From: Alteromonadaceae bacterium
GTDB taxonomy: Bacteria; Pseudomonadota; Gammaproteobacteria; Enterobacterales; Alteromonadaceae
Reading direction: 5' to 3'
Assembly: GCA_013373625.1 (NCBI GenBank)
Contig: JABXHM010000003.1
Location: 310,001 to 374,000, forward strand
Length of the DNA stretch: 64,000 nt
Below, piece after piece: positions 46,520-54,240 of this stretch. Made by a program: the position numbers and the translations under genes. Below the pieces are notes generated by a model. That model saw only the letters and a list, made by a program, of their open reading frames with translations, made no database searches and was not told the origin of the DNA. Each line of letters begins with the position of its first letter. Within the stretch, counting starts at the first letter, position 1.

Positions 46520-46880
46520 CTACTTTATGTCGCTTCCGTATGCAATTTGAAACCATTTATCTCTGAATAAATGGTAATCCAAGCCCGGTTATGGCCAAAT
46601 ACGTGCCTATGAAATGGGTAAACAAACACTTCAGTAACCTTACCGGGTACGCTGACATCATTTTTAACTCGAAAGGTGAAGAGCTGCTGTGTGGCCTTTA
46701 CGCCGACCTGTATTGCTATTCGAAACAAACCCATGAGTCTTAAAACCCTCTGGCTTATATGACGTGCACCAGGAACCTGGCCGAATACCTGCTTCACCCG
46801 GGTACCGAAACCTATCTGGGGAATCATCACGCTGAGCTGTAAAGCTTATGCAATACACTTGTTGCTCGCTCTGCTGAGAT
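46520..46880. other. Region with only short, unassigned open frames
   Basis: About 360 bases. A 50-codon frame on the plus strand (46591-46743, starting MAKYVPMKWVNKHF) and a 101-codon frame on the minus strand (46525-46830) overlap; neither has a clear ribosome site nor a family I recognise. This may be gene debris inside the accessory block. Confidence 0.3.
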
Positions 46881-47105
46881 GTGTGCTCACTTGCCCCCGT
46901 TTACTCAGACAGTTCGTTTGATTTGGTGGTCATCAGCACTGACCCAATAGTTACAGAAGTGGGTGAGCTGGTTCACCAAGCGCTGTCTACGGCGCCTGAG
47001 TCATCGAAAGGGCGGATACAGCATATTGCTTACGCGTTAATCGAAGCATCATCACCACAAGCGCGTATATGCACTATGATGGATGAGATTAGGCGAAACG
47101 ATTAA
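46881..47105 (+). CDS. Short hypothetical frame, possibly a gene remnant
   Basis: A 74-codon frame starting with GTG. The translation from DLVVISTDPIVTEVGELVHQ onward looks like real soluble protein (balanced charge, amphipathic helices). However, there is no ribosome site at the start, and the first 12 codons look like read-through of non-coding DNA. It could be the 3' end of a decayed gene. No family recognised. Confidence 0.25.
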   Translation: MCSLAPVYSDSSFDLVVISTDPIVTEVGELVHQALSTAPESSKGRIQHIAYALIEASSPQARICTMMDEIRRND

Positions 47106-47145
47106 CTAGGTGTGCAAATACTGGTTTTAACCAGGTTTGTCTCTT

Positions 47146-48855
47146 TCACAGTCTAAATTGATTCCTTAGCCCAAGACCAATTAAAAAGATGAGTATCAGG
47201 GATACAATGCTCTGTACGGTAATAAACCCATAGACCCAATCTACCGAGCCGCTGAAATATAAAGCTTCTGCTTTAGTGCGTATAGATCGTCCTATTGGGA
47301 TAAAGGGCAGGCTATTGACGACCGCAAACCCCAGCATATGCAACAGATTAGGCAATTTCCCCGCTGCGATAAACGCAATAAGCGTGTAAGACATCGCAAA
47401 ATACAACCATGACAATGCCAACCCAATCATTGGCCGCACGTATGAACGTCCATAGTCCGAGACAAAGGAGTACAGCATGTCCATGACATTTTTTATGAAA
47501 GAGGGTTCGTTGACCCAGCGTTTCGCCTGATTCTCCAAAGCGTTAAACTTTAGCGCTTCATGGTGATGTTTAAACTGCTCCGCGATTTCCTTCATCCGCC
47601 CGAGCTTTGATTGAGCGGTCTTGTCCTTTACATACCGATGCCAGCATGTTTTCCAACTGCCTTTTTCCCGAACCAGATTAACTTTCAGCCCGTCCATATC
47701 CACATGGTGAGTCAGTTTTGTGCTTCGTAGGTCAGGAATGCAATTAAATTCCATGTTATTCATTATCAGCGGACCATCAATAGCTGCCCCTCTCAAAGTA
47801 AAAGTTGTTAAATCAATTGCGGGCGATGGTGTATCAGATTTTTGCATCGGTAATTCGAAGGAGATGTATTTGCAATTGATTCTCTCTAACTTTAATTTCC
47901 CCTTCCCAAAATGTGTTACTCTAAAGTCCGTATAACCATCTCCGAAATCAGCACGATCAAACGAGACAAAAGTGCCGCCAAAGGTGGCCTTATTAAATGT
48001 GACATTCCCAGTTCCAAAGGCGGCTTTATCAAAAGAAATACTTCCAACACCGAAAGTGGCACCAAAAAACGAAACATTTCCTTCACCGAAATTGACGTTA
48101 TTAAACCTGAAATTCCCATTACCAAATTTTGCTCTATAGAATGAGACGTTTCCAAATCCAAACATGGCCTTATCGAAAGTAACATTTCCACTTTCAAATA
48201 TGGCCTTATAGAACGTGACATTCCCAGTTCCAAAGGTTGCCGTATCAAACGATTTCATCCCTTTACCGAAAGATGCACCATTAAATGAAACACTCCCACC
48301 GCCAAAGGTGGCTCCACTAAACGAAACATCCCCATCTCCAAAGGTGACATCATCAAACGAAACATCCCCGTCGCCGAAGCAGGCGCTATTAAACGAAACA
48401 TATCCATCGCCAAAACAGGCGCTATTAAACGAAACATATCCATCGCCAAAAGTGGCGCCAATAAATGATATATCCCCATCGCCAAAGTTAGCACCATTAA
48501 ATAAAACATCACCAACACCAAAGATAGCACCAACAAACCAAACATAGCCATCGCCAAAAGTGGCGCCTTTAAACGAAACGCATCCTTCGCCAAAAGTGGC
48601 GCCTTTAAACGAAACACATCCTTCGCCAAAAATAGCATTAACGAACGAAACTCCTCCGTTTGGGAATTTATATCGTTCAAATGATATTAAATGCTTGCCT
48701 GTACCACGACATTTCGAAAAATCAATACATCCGAAGTCTACATTTGCGTCTGGATTTTTCTTAACCCACCGATTCCAAGCATCCCGGCCTTCTAACCAAA
48801 GGTTGACGACATCTTTGCCTTCCAGAGTTACTTCTGGTTTGTTTGGTGTATCCAT
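47146..48855 (-). CDS. Membrane protein with 21 tandem 12-residue repeats (pentapeptide-like solenoid)
   Basis: About 569 residues. An N-terminal segment of about 69 residues is followed by exactly 21 uninterrupted 12-residue units of the form [ST]-F-x-x-A-x-F-G-x-G-x-V. A further segment of about 140 residues carries a Trp/His-rich helix (CWHRYVKDKTAQSKLG), and three or four membrane helices close the protein. The Phe spacing (5 then 7) differs from the strict five-residue register of pentapeptide repeats but resembles the Pentapeptide_3 group, so a right-handed beta-solenoid is likely. Function unknown. Start is uncertain: ATG 48855, ATG 48867 and TTG 48885 are all in frame without a strong ribosome site. 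Confidence 0.8.
   Translation of the reverse strand: MDTPNKPEVTLEGKDVVNLWLEGRDAWNRWVKKNPDANVDFGCIDFSKCRGTGKHLISFERYKFPNGGVSFVNAIFGEGCVSFKGATFGEGCVSFKGATFGDGYVWFVGAIFGVGDVLFNGANFGDGDISFIGATFGDGYVSFNSACFGDGYVSFNSACFGDGDVSFDDVTFGDGDVSFSGATFGGGSVSFNGASFGKGMKSFDTATFGTGNVTFYKAIFESGNVTFDKAMFGFGNVSFYRAKFGNGNFRFNNVNFGEGNVSFFGATFGVGSISFDKAAFGTGNVTFNKATFGGTFVSFDRADFGDGYTDFRVTHFGKGKLKLERINCKYISFELPMQKSDTPSPAIDLTTFTLRGAAIDGPLIMNNMEFNCIPDLRSTKLTHHVDMDGLKVNLVREKGSWKTCWHRYVKDKTAQSKLGRMKEIAEQFKHHHEALKFNALENQAKRWVNEPSFIKNVMDMLYSFVSDYGRSYVRPMIGLALSWLYFAMSYTLIAFIAAGKLPNLLHMLGFAVVNSLPFIPIGRSIRTKAEALYFSGSVDWVYGFITVQSIVSLILIFLIGLGLRNQFRL
47893..48648 (-). repeat. 36-bp coding tandem repeat, 21 units
   Basis: 756 bp made of 21 units of 36 bp, in phase throughout and encoding the 12-residue repeats. 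Some neighbours are almost identical: units beginning at 48551 and 48587 share a 29-bp stretch, and units at 48371 and 48407 likewise. This points to recent duplication or slippage inside the array. Confidence 0.85.
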
Positions 48856-48976
48856 ACTTAATCTCATTAAAGGTTTAACAAACAACCGTTGAGGCTTGTG
48901 ACTTTGACAAAGTTATTGATTGAATACGCATCTCTGAGTAAGTGGCTCTGATTTCCTCTTTTATGCTGTGAATTTG

Positions 48977-49612
48977 CTATAAAACAAAATCCTCGCAATC
49001 CTTGTATTCACTGCATTCAGCTTTCCAACGAATAGGTTTCGTACTTTTTAGAGAATAGATAATCTGAGTGGGAGTCGCATCAGGAGTGAGCAGCTTTTCA
49101 TATGTCACAATTACCTTAGCATTAATGGCCTTGATGGTGACATTGTTCTCACTCGGGTATTTCGGTACGCCATTAACTCCTGAAGCGCATTGCTCAGGAC
49201 TATTGGGATTCATATAAACACAAATTTCTACTGCAGATTTGATGCCTCCAAGCCCAAACTCAGCATCTTTTAACAGCCTTGACGTGTCCGATAAAAGAAA
49301 CGTTTTATACTTGTCGCTCTCATTTCTTTTGATGACTTCTAGGTTTTCAGTAAGCGCCCAGGATGACTCTAAAATCGTGAAATCAGCAACGGCTTCAGCA
49401 GAGGTATATTTAGCGCTTTCAAATGTGTAGGTAAACGCGCAATTTTTGATATTTTTTCCAGGAACATCGACACACTTGCTCCAGGTGACACCAGTAACTA
49501 TATCGCTTACTTCTTGAAGAGCGGCTAGGATAGCCTTATTTTCGCTATTGTCAGCTTGTGTTTCGCAGCCGCTTATAAGCAAAACGGCTGATATAATCGT
49601 CACTAGCTTCAT
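48977..49612 (-). CDS. Hypothetical lipoprotein
   Basis: A 211-residue predicted lipoprotein with signal peptide KLVTIISAVLLISGC (Cys16). The mature part has four further Cys pairs-worth of spacing (WSKCVDVPGKNIKNCAF, VEICVYMNPNSPEQCASG, KAECSEYKDCEDF), suggesting disulfides in the periplasm. No family recognised. ATG 49612 has AAGGATG 7 nt upstream; the open frame extends to 49690 without need. It lies between the repeat protein and the OmpA-like pair, all on the same strand. Confidence 0.78.
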   Translation of the reverse strand: MKLVTIISAVLLISGCETQADNSENKAILAALQEVSDIVTGVTWSKCVDVPGKNIKNCAFTYTFESAKYTSAEAVADFTILESSWALTENLEVIKRNESDKYKTFLLSDTSRLLKDAEFGLGGIKSAVEICVYMNPNSPEQCASGVNGVPKYPSENNVTIKAINAKVIVTYEKLLTPDATPTQIIYSLKSTKPIRWKAECSEYKDCEDFVL

Positions 49613-49737
49613 ATCAAGACATCCTTTTCCCGTGTTCCAGCGTGTAGGTACATGACATAGTGCCACTTCGCTGGTGTATTTTCCATACACCGCGCAGGTA
49701 ATGTCTGAAAGGATTTGAAGGCTGGGGTTTATCGGGC

Positions 49738-50022
49738 CTATATTTGTTTCAATACTGCCACAGGCATTGTAGTTACCTGCTTAAAGTAGCTCTCATCACT
49801 ATTGATGTATTTGCCAAGTCGAGTTTTCAGCACATCATCGGTTACATCCTCAAGCAGCGCTATTAACGATTTCTGGTCGCTCAGCGCATTGATGACCCGC
49901 TCTTTAGTGGCGTCCTGACCTAATGACAACACCACGGCACTAACAACGTATGCGCCAATCCGATCAATGATACTGATTGATTGCCGGCTGAATTTTTCGT
50001 TAAATCTTTGAAGTAAGTCCAT
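49738..50022 (-). CDS. Small hypothetical protein behind the OmpA-C domain gene
   Basis: A 94-residue soluble protein without signal peptide. A central moderately hydrophobic helix (IGAYVVSAVVLSLG) is followed by charged helices (DATKERVINALSDQKSLIALLEDV). GGAGAG precedes the ATG, a good ribosome site. It starts 13 bp after the OmpA-C gene and is probably co-transcribed. No family recognised. Confidence 0.65.
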   Translation of the reverse strand: MDLLQRFNEKFSRQSISIIDRIGAYVVSAVVLSLGQDATKERVINALSDQKSLIALLEDVTDDVLKTRLGKYINSDESYFKQVTTMPVAVLKQI

Positions 50023-50035
50023 TTGGCTCTCCAGA

Positions 50036-50335
50036 TTAATATGTCAGTACAACCGAGCGGTTTGGTGTCGTTTTAGAGCGGATTTCGCCCACTGATAGCG
50101 TGACCAGTTGAGATTCGTCGACGCCAAGCTCAAGAAATAGTTTCTTAACGGCGTTTGCGCGGTCCATGGCCAGCTTGTAATTGTACTGCTCGGTACCCGG
50201 CTCGCTGGCATTGCCTTGAATACTAACACGGATGTCAGGGTTAGCGATTAAGAGCCTGGCATTTGGCTCTACGACCTCAGCGGCGTTGAAGGGAAGTTCT
50301 GCAGAGTCATTGACGAACTCTACATTATGAGACAC
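50036..50335 (-). CDS. Stand-alone OmpA C-terminal-like domain, no signal peptide
   Basis: 99 residues that read as one OmpA-C (peptidoglycan-binding) domain: NPDIRVSIQGNASEPGTEQYNYKLAMDRANAVKKLFLELGVDESQL matches the family core, though the usual G-H-T-D is G-N-A-S. There is no signal peptide and no membrane anchor. The start is GTG without a ribosome site, and a stop codon in frame lies about 55 bp upstream. It is either the 3' remnant of a longer gene or a cytoplasmic domain of unusual role. The terminator of the next gene upstream is only 75 bp away. Confidence 0.6.
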   Translation of the reverse strand: MSHNVEFVNDSAELPFNAAEVVEPNARLLIANPDIRVSIQGNASEPGTEQYNYKLAMDRANAVKKLFLELGVDESQLVTLSVGEIRSKTTPNRSVVLTY

Positions 50336-50409
50336 ACGGGTGGCACTTCTTTGCGTGTCTTCATAGAGCTCAATAATCAGAGCCTTAACGAGTTAATATA
50401 CACTGAAAC

Positions 50410-50440
50410 AAAAACAGACGAGCCAGGCTCGTCTGTTTTT
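50410..50440 (-). terminator. Strong symmetrical terminator behind the polytopic membrane protein
   Basis: AAAAACAGACGAG, loop CCAGG, CTCGTCTGTTTTT: a 13-bp perfect stem with A- and T-runs on the two sides, about 25 bp past the stop of the gene at 50465. Confidence 0.92.
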
Positions 50441-50464
50441 GTGATTGTTTGATGCGCAACTTCG

Positions 50465-51466
50465 CTAAATTTTAACCACGGGCAGCTTCATTTGAATAGG
50501 CTGTGGAATTAATTGCAGCACCCGCTTGCGGCAACCATGCCAAAAAGCTGACAACAGCAACAGCGATGAACCAATACATAAGCCCGTCACAGCGAAACCA
50601 TAGGTCACCATGCCATAATTTTCCATCAGTGACGAAAAGGTATAAATCACATACACCAGCGCCGACACCATAATTGCACGGCGGTCTACAGCAAGCGAAA
50701 TTAGCGCCAATAAGATATACAGCCCCAGCACAACCAACGAAATCAGCAAACCACCGTTGCCTTCCAGCACCCCCAGGTTATTAAATACCGGGTGTACGAT
50801 CATGGGGGCCGCAATCAAATGTAACCAGAAGGCCACGTCAGACGCACGGGTTTGCCTGACCGTATCTTTACTGTCCCAATACATTGCCAGACCGAAAATC
50901 AACAAGCCGAATAGTAATACCAGGTTATCAATGATGCTTAAGACCGGTGGAAACAGGTAAACAATACAGGCCCCGATGCCGGCACTTAAGGTCACCGCAC
51001 CGGCCGCAACGGTAATCGGCACCCGAAAACGCGCCCAGTGGCCTATCGCACCCAGTGTCGTTAGGAGTCCGGCGCCAATGAATGCATTTTCATTCAAAGC
51101 AGGTTGCATAAACAGAAATGGCGTAGCGAATAACCCGCCCAGGAATGACAGCAGTAGTGCAATAGCCGGTAGCGCCATTCTGCGTCGATTAACGAAATAC
51201 TCTGCCAACCCCCACGACCCTGCAGCCACGGCAAGACCGGCAACGGGAGGTGCAACCGAGTACCCCAGCCAAGCGAGTGAAGTTAATAGTAAAGCACTTG
51301 CGATCACGACAAAAATGTCGTTGAACCCATTGATCAAACGGAAGTTCTCTTCATCAACTGACTGACTATTGCGAACCTGATTAATATGCTGGCGAAATTC
51401 ATGGACCGACGCCTGGGTAAATATATTATGCTGAACCGCTTTGGCTAGATCTTCGTCTGTGTACAT
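50465..51466 (-). CDS. Polytopic inner-membrane protein of unknown function
   Basis: A 333-residue protein with a soluble N-terminal segment of about 45 residues (YTDEDLAKAVQHNIFTQASV) and around ten membrane helices; the arrangement recalls DUF4401/DUF2157-type membrane proteins. A basic C-terminal tail follows. ATG 51466 has AAGGAA 7 nt upstream and is preferred over the longer frame to 51544. Monocistronic with a strong terminator. No function assigned. Confidence 0.8.
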   Translation of the reverse strand: MYTDEDLAKAVQHNIFTQASVHEFRQHINQVRNSQSVDEENFRLINGFNDIFVVIASALLLTSLAWLGYSVAPPVAGLAVAAGSWGLAEYFVNRRRMALPAIALLLSFLGGLFATPFLFMQPALNENAFIGAGLLTTLGAIGHWARFRVPITVAAGAVTLSAGIGACIVYLFPPVLSIIDNLVLLFGLLIFGLAMYWDSKDTVRQTRASDVAFWLHLIAAPMIVHPVFNNLGVLEGNGGLLISLVVLGLYILLALISLAVDRRAIMVSALVYVIYTFSSLMENYGMVTYGFAVTGLCIGSSLLLLSAFWHGCRKRVLQLIPQPIQMKLPVVKI

Positions 51467-51865
51467 GACTGATTCCTTTATGCTGATGTCACGGTTTGTA
51501 TTTAGATACATTCTGTAATGCAACTGCAAATTAGAGGCCAACAAAAAAACTACTATTTTCCAATATGTTAAGTTTTACGTATTATTTAGTTAGCGATTTT
51601 GACTAATAAAAATAAGCAATTTGCTTATAAGTTGGCGGTTTAATGAGTGCCACTTTCTCATGATTTGCGTCACCCGCTTTAGGTTGAAGACCCTGTTGGT
51701 TACTACGTTCTGCTCAGTAGATTTACACCGCTGACTCATAACGTGCGTTATTTAACAATACAGGCAAATAGGCACGCGCCACCTGCTTGCTGGCAAATCA
51801 CTGGCGGTTGGGTTGCGCCGGGATTTATTGATAAGATAAAGCGATATAGTTAACTGAGAACGCCT
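51467..51865. other. Divergent intergenic region
   Basis: About 400 bases between the leftward membrane protein and the rightward metallo-hydrolase gene. An AT-rich stretch at about 51540-51635 suits promoters. No operator, hairpin terminator or gene is recognised. Confidence 0.4.
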
Positions 51866-52510
51866 GTGAAGATTATTGTTATTCCGGTTACCCCCTTTGC
51901 GCAAAATTGTTCGCTTATTTGGGATCCCGCCACCATGAAAGGTGCACTGGTAGATCCGGGCGGCGATGCCGACAAGATATATAAAGCGGTACAGGCAAAC
52001 GGCGTAGATATCGATAAGATCATTTTAACCCATGGCCATCTTGACCATGTGGGTGCCACCACAGAAGTGGCAGCGCATTATAAGGTGCCTGTTATCGGCC
52101 CTCATATTGGCGACAAATTCTGGCTTGATGGATTAATGCAGCAAAGTCAGATGTTCGGGTTTCCTCCGGCGCAACCTTTTACCCCCAACCAATGGCTTAC
52201 CGAACAAGACACCATCACGCTGGGCAATTTAACCCTTGAAATACTGCACTGCCCTGGACACACGCCCGGCCATATTGCACTCGTAGAGCGCACAAGTGAC
52301 ACGGTCATCGTTGGTGATATTATTTTTGCCGGTTCCATAGGCCGTACAGACTTTCCGCAGGGTAACCACCCGCAACTTATAAACTCAATACGCGAAAAAT
52401 TATTTACCTTGCCGACGTCGATGACCGTCTATCCTGGTCACGGTCCTACCACCAGTATTGGTCAGGAGCGGCAATCGAACCCCTTTGTGGCTGATACCAA
52501 ATTCGGCTGA
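51866..52510 (+). CDS. MBL-fold metallo-hydrolase (YcbL/type II glyoxalase-like)
   Basis: A 214-residue metallo-beta-lactamase-fold hydrolase. Metal ligands: THGHLDHVGA (H-x-H-x-D-H), HCPGHTPGH, VGDIIFAGSIGRTDFPQG and YPGHGPTT. The size and sequence fit YcbL, a single-domain enzyme with glyoxalase II-like thioesterase activity. It starts with GTG 51866 after TGAGAA. A GC-rich hairpin follows. Not obviously linked to its neighbours. Confidence 0.93.
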   Translation: MKIIVIPVTPFAQNCSLIWDPATMKGALVDPGGDADKIYKAVQANGVDIDKIILTHGHLDHVGATTEVAAHYKVPVIGPHIGDKFWLDGLMQQSQMFGFPPAQPFTPNQWLTEQDTITLGNLTLEILHCPGHTPGHIALVERTSDTVIVGDIIFAGSIGRTDFPQGNHPQLINSIREKLFTLPTSMTVYPGHGPTTSIGQERQSNPFVADTKFG

Positions 52511-52532
52511 CCCCTTCTAATTCGAGAAAAAA

Positions 52533-52551
52533 CGGCCGCACTGCGCGGCCG
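52533..52551 (+). terminator. GC-rich hairpin after the MBL gene
   Basis: CGGCCGC (52533-52539), loop ACTGC, GCGGCCG (52545-52551), then GTTT. It lies 22 bp after the stop; the T-run is short. Confidence 0.7.
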
Positions 52552-52968
52552 GTTTAACAACGCATTAGCCGAGGGCATACGGATTATGCGTGTTCGGATG
52601 GTGGGTCGCCATCCGCTCATGGAAACGCTGTTCTCTACCTCCTGCGAGGTTGTGTAATGCGCACAGCAACCGCCAAAGAACAATATGGACAAACCGTCAA
52701 AACAGCGAGAGTGAGTCTGGATGGCAAAGACAATGGCATTACAACAAGATGCCGAAGATACTACACAGCGGCTAAACTGTAGCGCCTGTTTACCAATGGC
52801 TCTATTACCTTAATAAAAGGTAGCATTATTTTTTAACCATTTTACAACAAACCCATTACAAAAACGGACTAATGAGGGTGGATGCCGAAAAGGCCTTTGA
52901 TAAAGAGAAATGCAAAAATGCAGGAGTGCGGTGGCAAACTCATTACCACCACAAAAGTACAGCAACCG
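52552..52968. other. Intergenic region between the MBL gene and cysE
   Basis: About 420 bases. Only short frames are present (for example one of 23 codons from about 52585), with no family match and no ribosome site. It may contain the decayed remains of a gene or simply untranslated DNA behind two convergent genes. Confidence 0.35.
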
Positions 52969-53781
52969 CTATGATTGCTCGTAAGGATTATCTTCTAATA
53001 CATTCTGGTTCATGGAGTCGCAGGGTCTTGCGCAACAAGGACGGCCTACAACTTTTGCAGGTACACCTACTACCGTGACATGAGGGGGCACGTCATTAAG
53101 TACCACACTACCAGCGCCCACTTTGGAGCCTTCGCCAATTTCAATGTTGCCAAGTATCTTAGCCCCGGAGCCGAGCATTACGCCCTGACGAATTTTGGGG
53201 TGGCGGTCGCCGCTTTCACTGCCGGTGCCACCTAAGGTGACATTTTGTAAAATAGATACGTTGTCTTCGATAACCGTGGTTTCCCCCACCACAATGCCGG
53301 TGGCATGGTCAAACATGACCCCTTTACCAATTTGCGCAGCAGGATGAATATCAACGGCAAAGGTTTCTGAATTTCGACTTTGTAAAAACAAGGCCAACTG
53401 ATGACGCCCTTGCTGCCAGAGATAATGCGCCATTCGATGCACCTGTACCGACTGGAACCCTTTAAAATGGATGAGTACGGTGAGGTATTTTGTTACAGCG
53501 GGATCGCGACTATAAATGGCGCGGATGTCTTCAATCGCCGCTTCAACGATAGACGGCTCAAGCAAATACGCTTCATCGAGTACTTCACGTATAGCCAGCG
53601 CAGGCATAACGTCATCGGCCATTTTGTTCGACAATATAAAACTCAGCGACGACTCAAAGTTGTGATGCGTGAGTATGCAGGCGTGTATGAAGCTTGCCAG
53701 AAGAGGCTCTTCGTCAGCGATTTGCTTCGCTTCCTGCTTGAGACGAAGCCAAAAATCCGCCGTATCAATAAGTGCGTGCAT
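52969..53781 (-). CDS. cysE: Serine O-acetyltransferase
   Basis: First committed enzyme of cysteine synthesis: acetyl-CoA plus L-serine to O-acetylserine. 270 residues with the N-terminal helical domain (SFIHACILTHHNFESSLSFIL) and the left-handed beta-helix hexapeptide domain (IHPAAQIGKGVMFDHATGIV, TLGGTGSESGDRHPKI, GAKILGNIEIGEGSKVGAGSVVL). The length is close to E. coli CysE (273). It ends with a Cys-containing tail. Monocistronic. Confidence 0.96.
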   Translation of the reverse strand: MHALIDTADFWLRLKQEAKQIADEEPLLASFIHACILTHHNFESSLSFILSNKMADDVMPALAIREVLDEAYLLEPSIVEAAIEDIRAIYSRDPAVTKYLTVLIHFKGFQSVQVHRMAHYLWQQGRHQLALFLQSRNSETFAVDIHPAAQIGKGVMFDHATGIVVGETTVIEDNVSILQNVTLGGTGSESGDRHPKIRQGVMLGSGAKILGNIEIGEGSKVGAGSVVLNDVPPHVTVVGVPAKVVGRPCCARPCDSMNQNVLEDNPYEQS

Positions 53782-54240
53782 ACAATATTCCTTAATAACT
53801 CAAAGCCAGGGGCTGTTTGCTCCCAACGCGTTGAAATTCACTTTGGTGCCAAAACTTCGGGTACGTTGGCAATGTCAGCAAGATTACCAGGGGGCTGTAT
53901 AAATACCCGACAGCCGTCAATGCTGCATAAAGTAATGATTTAAACTGTTAATTCAAGGGCTATCAGCTCAATTACATAGAAAAACTATCATCGACCAGCT
54001 GCCGCCAATCGCCATTCATTTCGATTTCGTCACCGGCGTAACTTACACAGGGCCTGCTGAACGTCGCTGTGCGGTTTTAAAGCGCAAACTATACTATTAA
54101 TAACAGACCCGTGTAAGGGCAGAGTACTTTCAGGCAAGAATCCCGCTTTATTATACAAGCGTGGTTTAACGTAAATGGCTTTAATGGCATACTTTGATTT
54201 TTGTTAGCCTGAATAAAAATACAGGTGTTTTTGTATTATT
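53782..54240. other. Intergenic region upstream of uvrD
   Basis: About 460 bases between divergent cysE and uvrD. The right end carries the LexA box of uvrD. A 180-codon frame on the plus strand running in from cysE is antisense to it and not a gene. Nothing else is recognised. Confidence 0.5.
54207..54226 (+). promoter_or_regulatory. LexA (SOS) box of uvrD
   Basis: CTGAATAAAAATACAG (54209-54224) fits CTG-N10-CAG with an A/T-only spacer. It is centred about 24 bp before the uvrD ATG and overlaps the likely -10 region, as in E. coli uvrD, a known SOS gene. Confidence 0.85.

Noticed and set aside
47893-48648. Direct repeats with a 36-bp period resembling a CRISPR array
   Set aside because: The repeats are contiguous, have no spacers, keep one open reading frame across all 21 units and encode a regular protein repeat. 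No cas genes are present.
52462-52692. 76-codon minus-strand frame beyond the MBL gene
   Set aside because: It runs antisense through the MBL gene end and its terminator; Arg/Ser-rich translation typical of shadow frames.
53401-53943. Long open frame on the plus strand (180 codons)
   Set aside because: It is antisense to cysE, which has full family conservation, and it has no ribosome site or recognisable domain.
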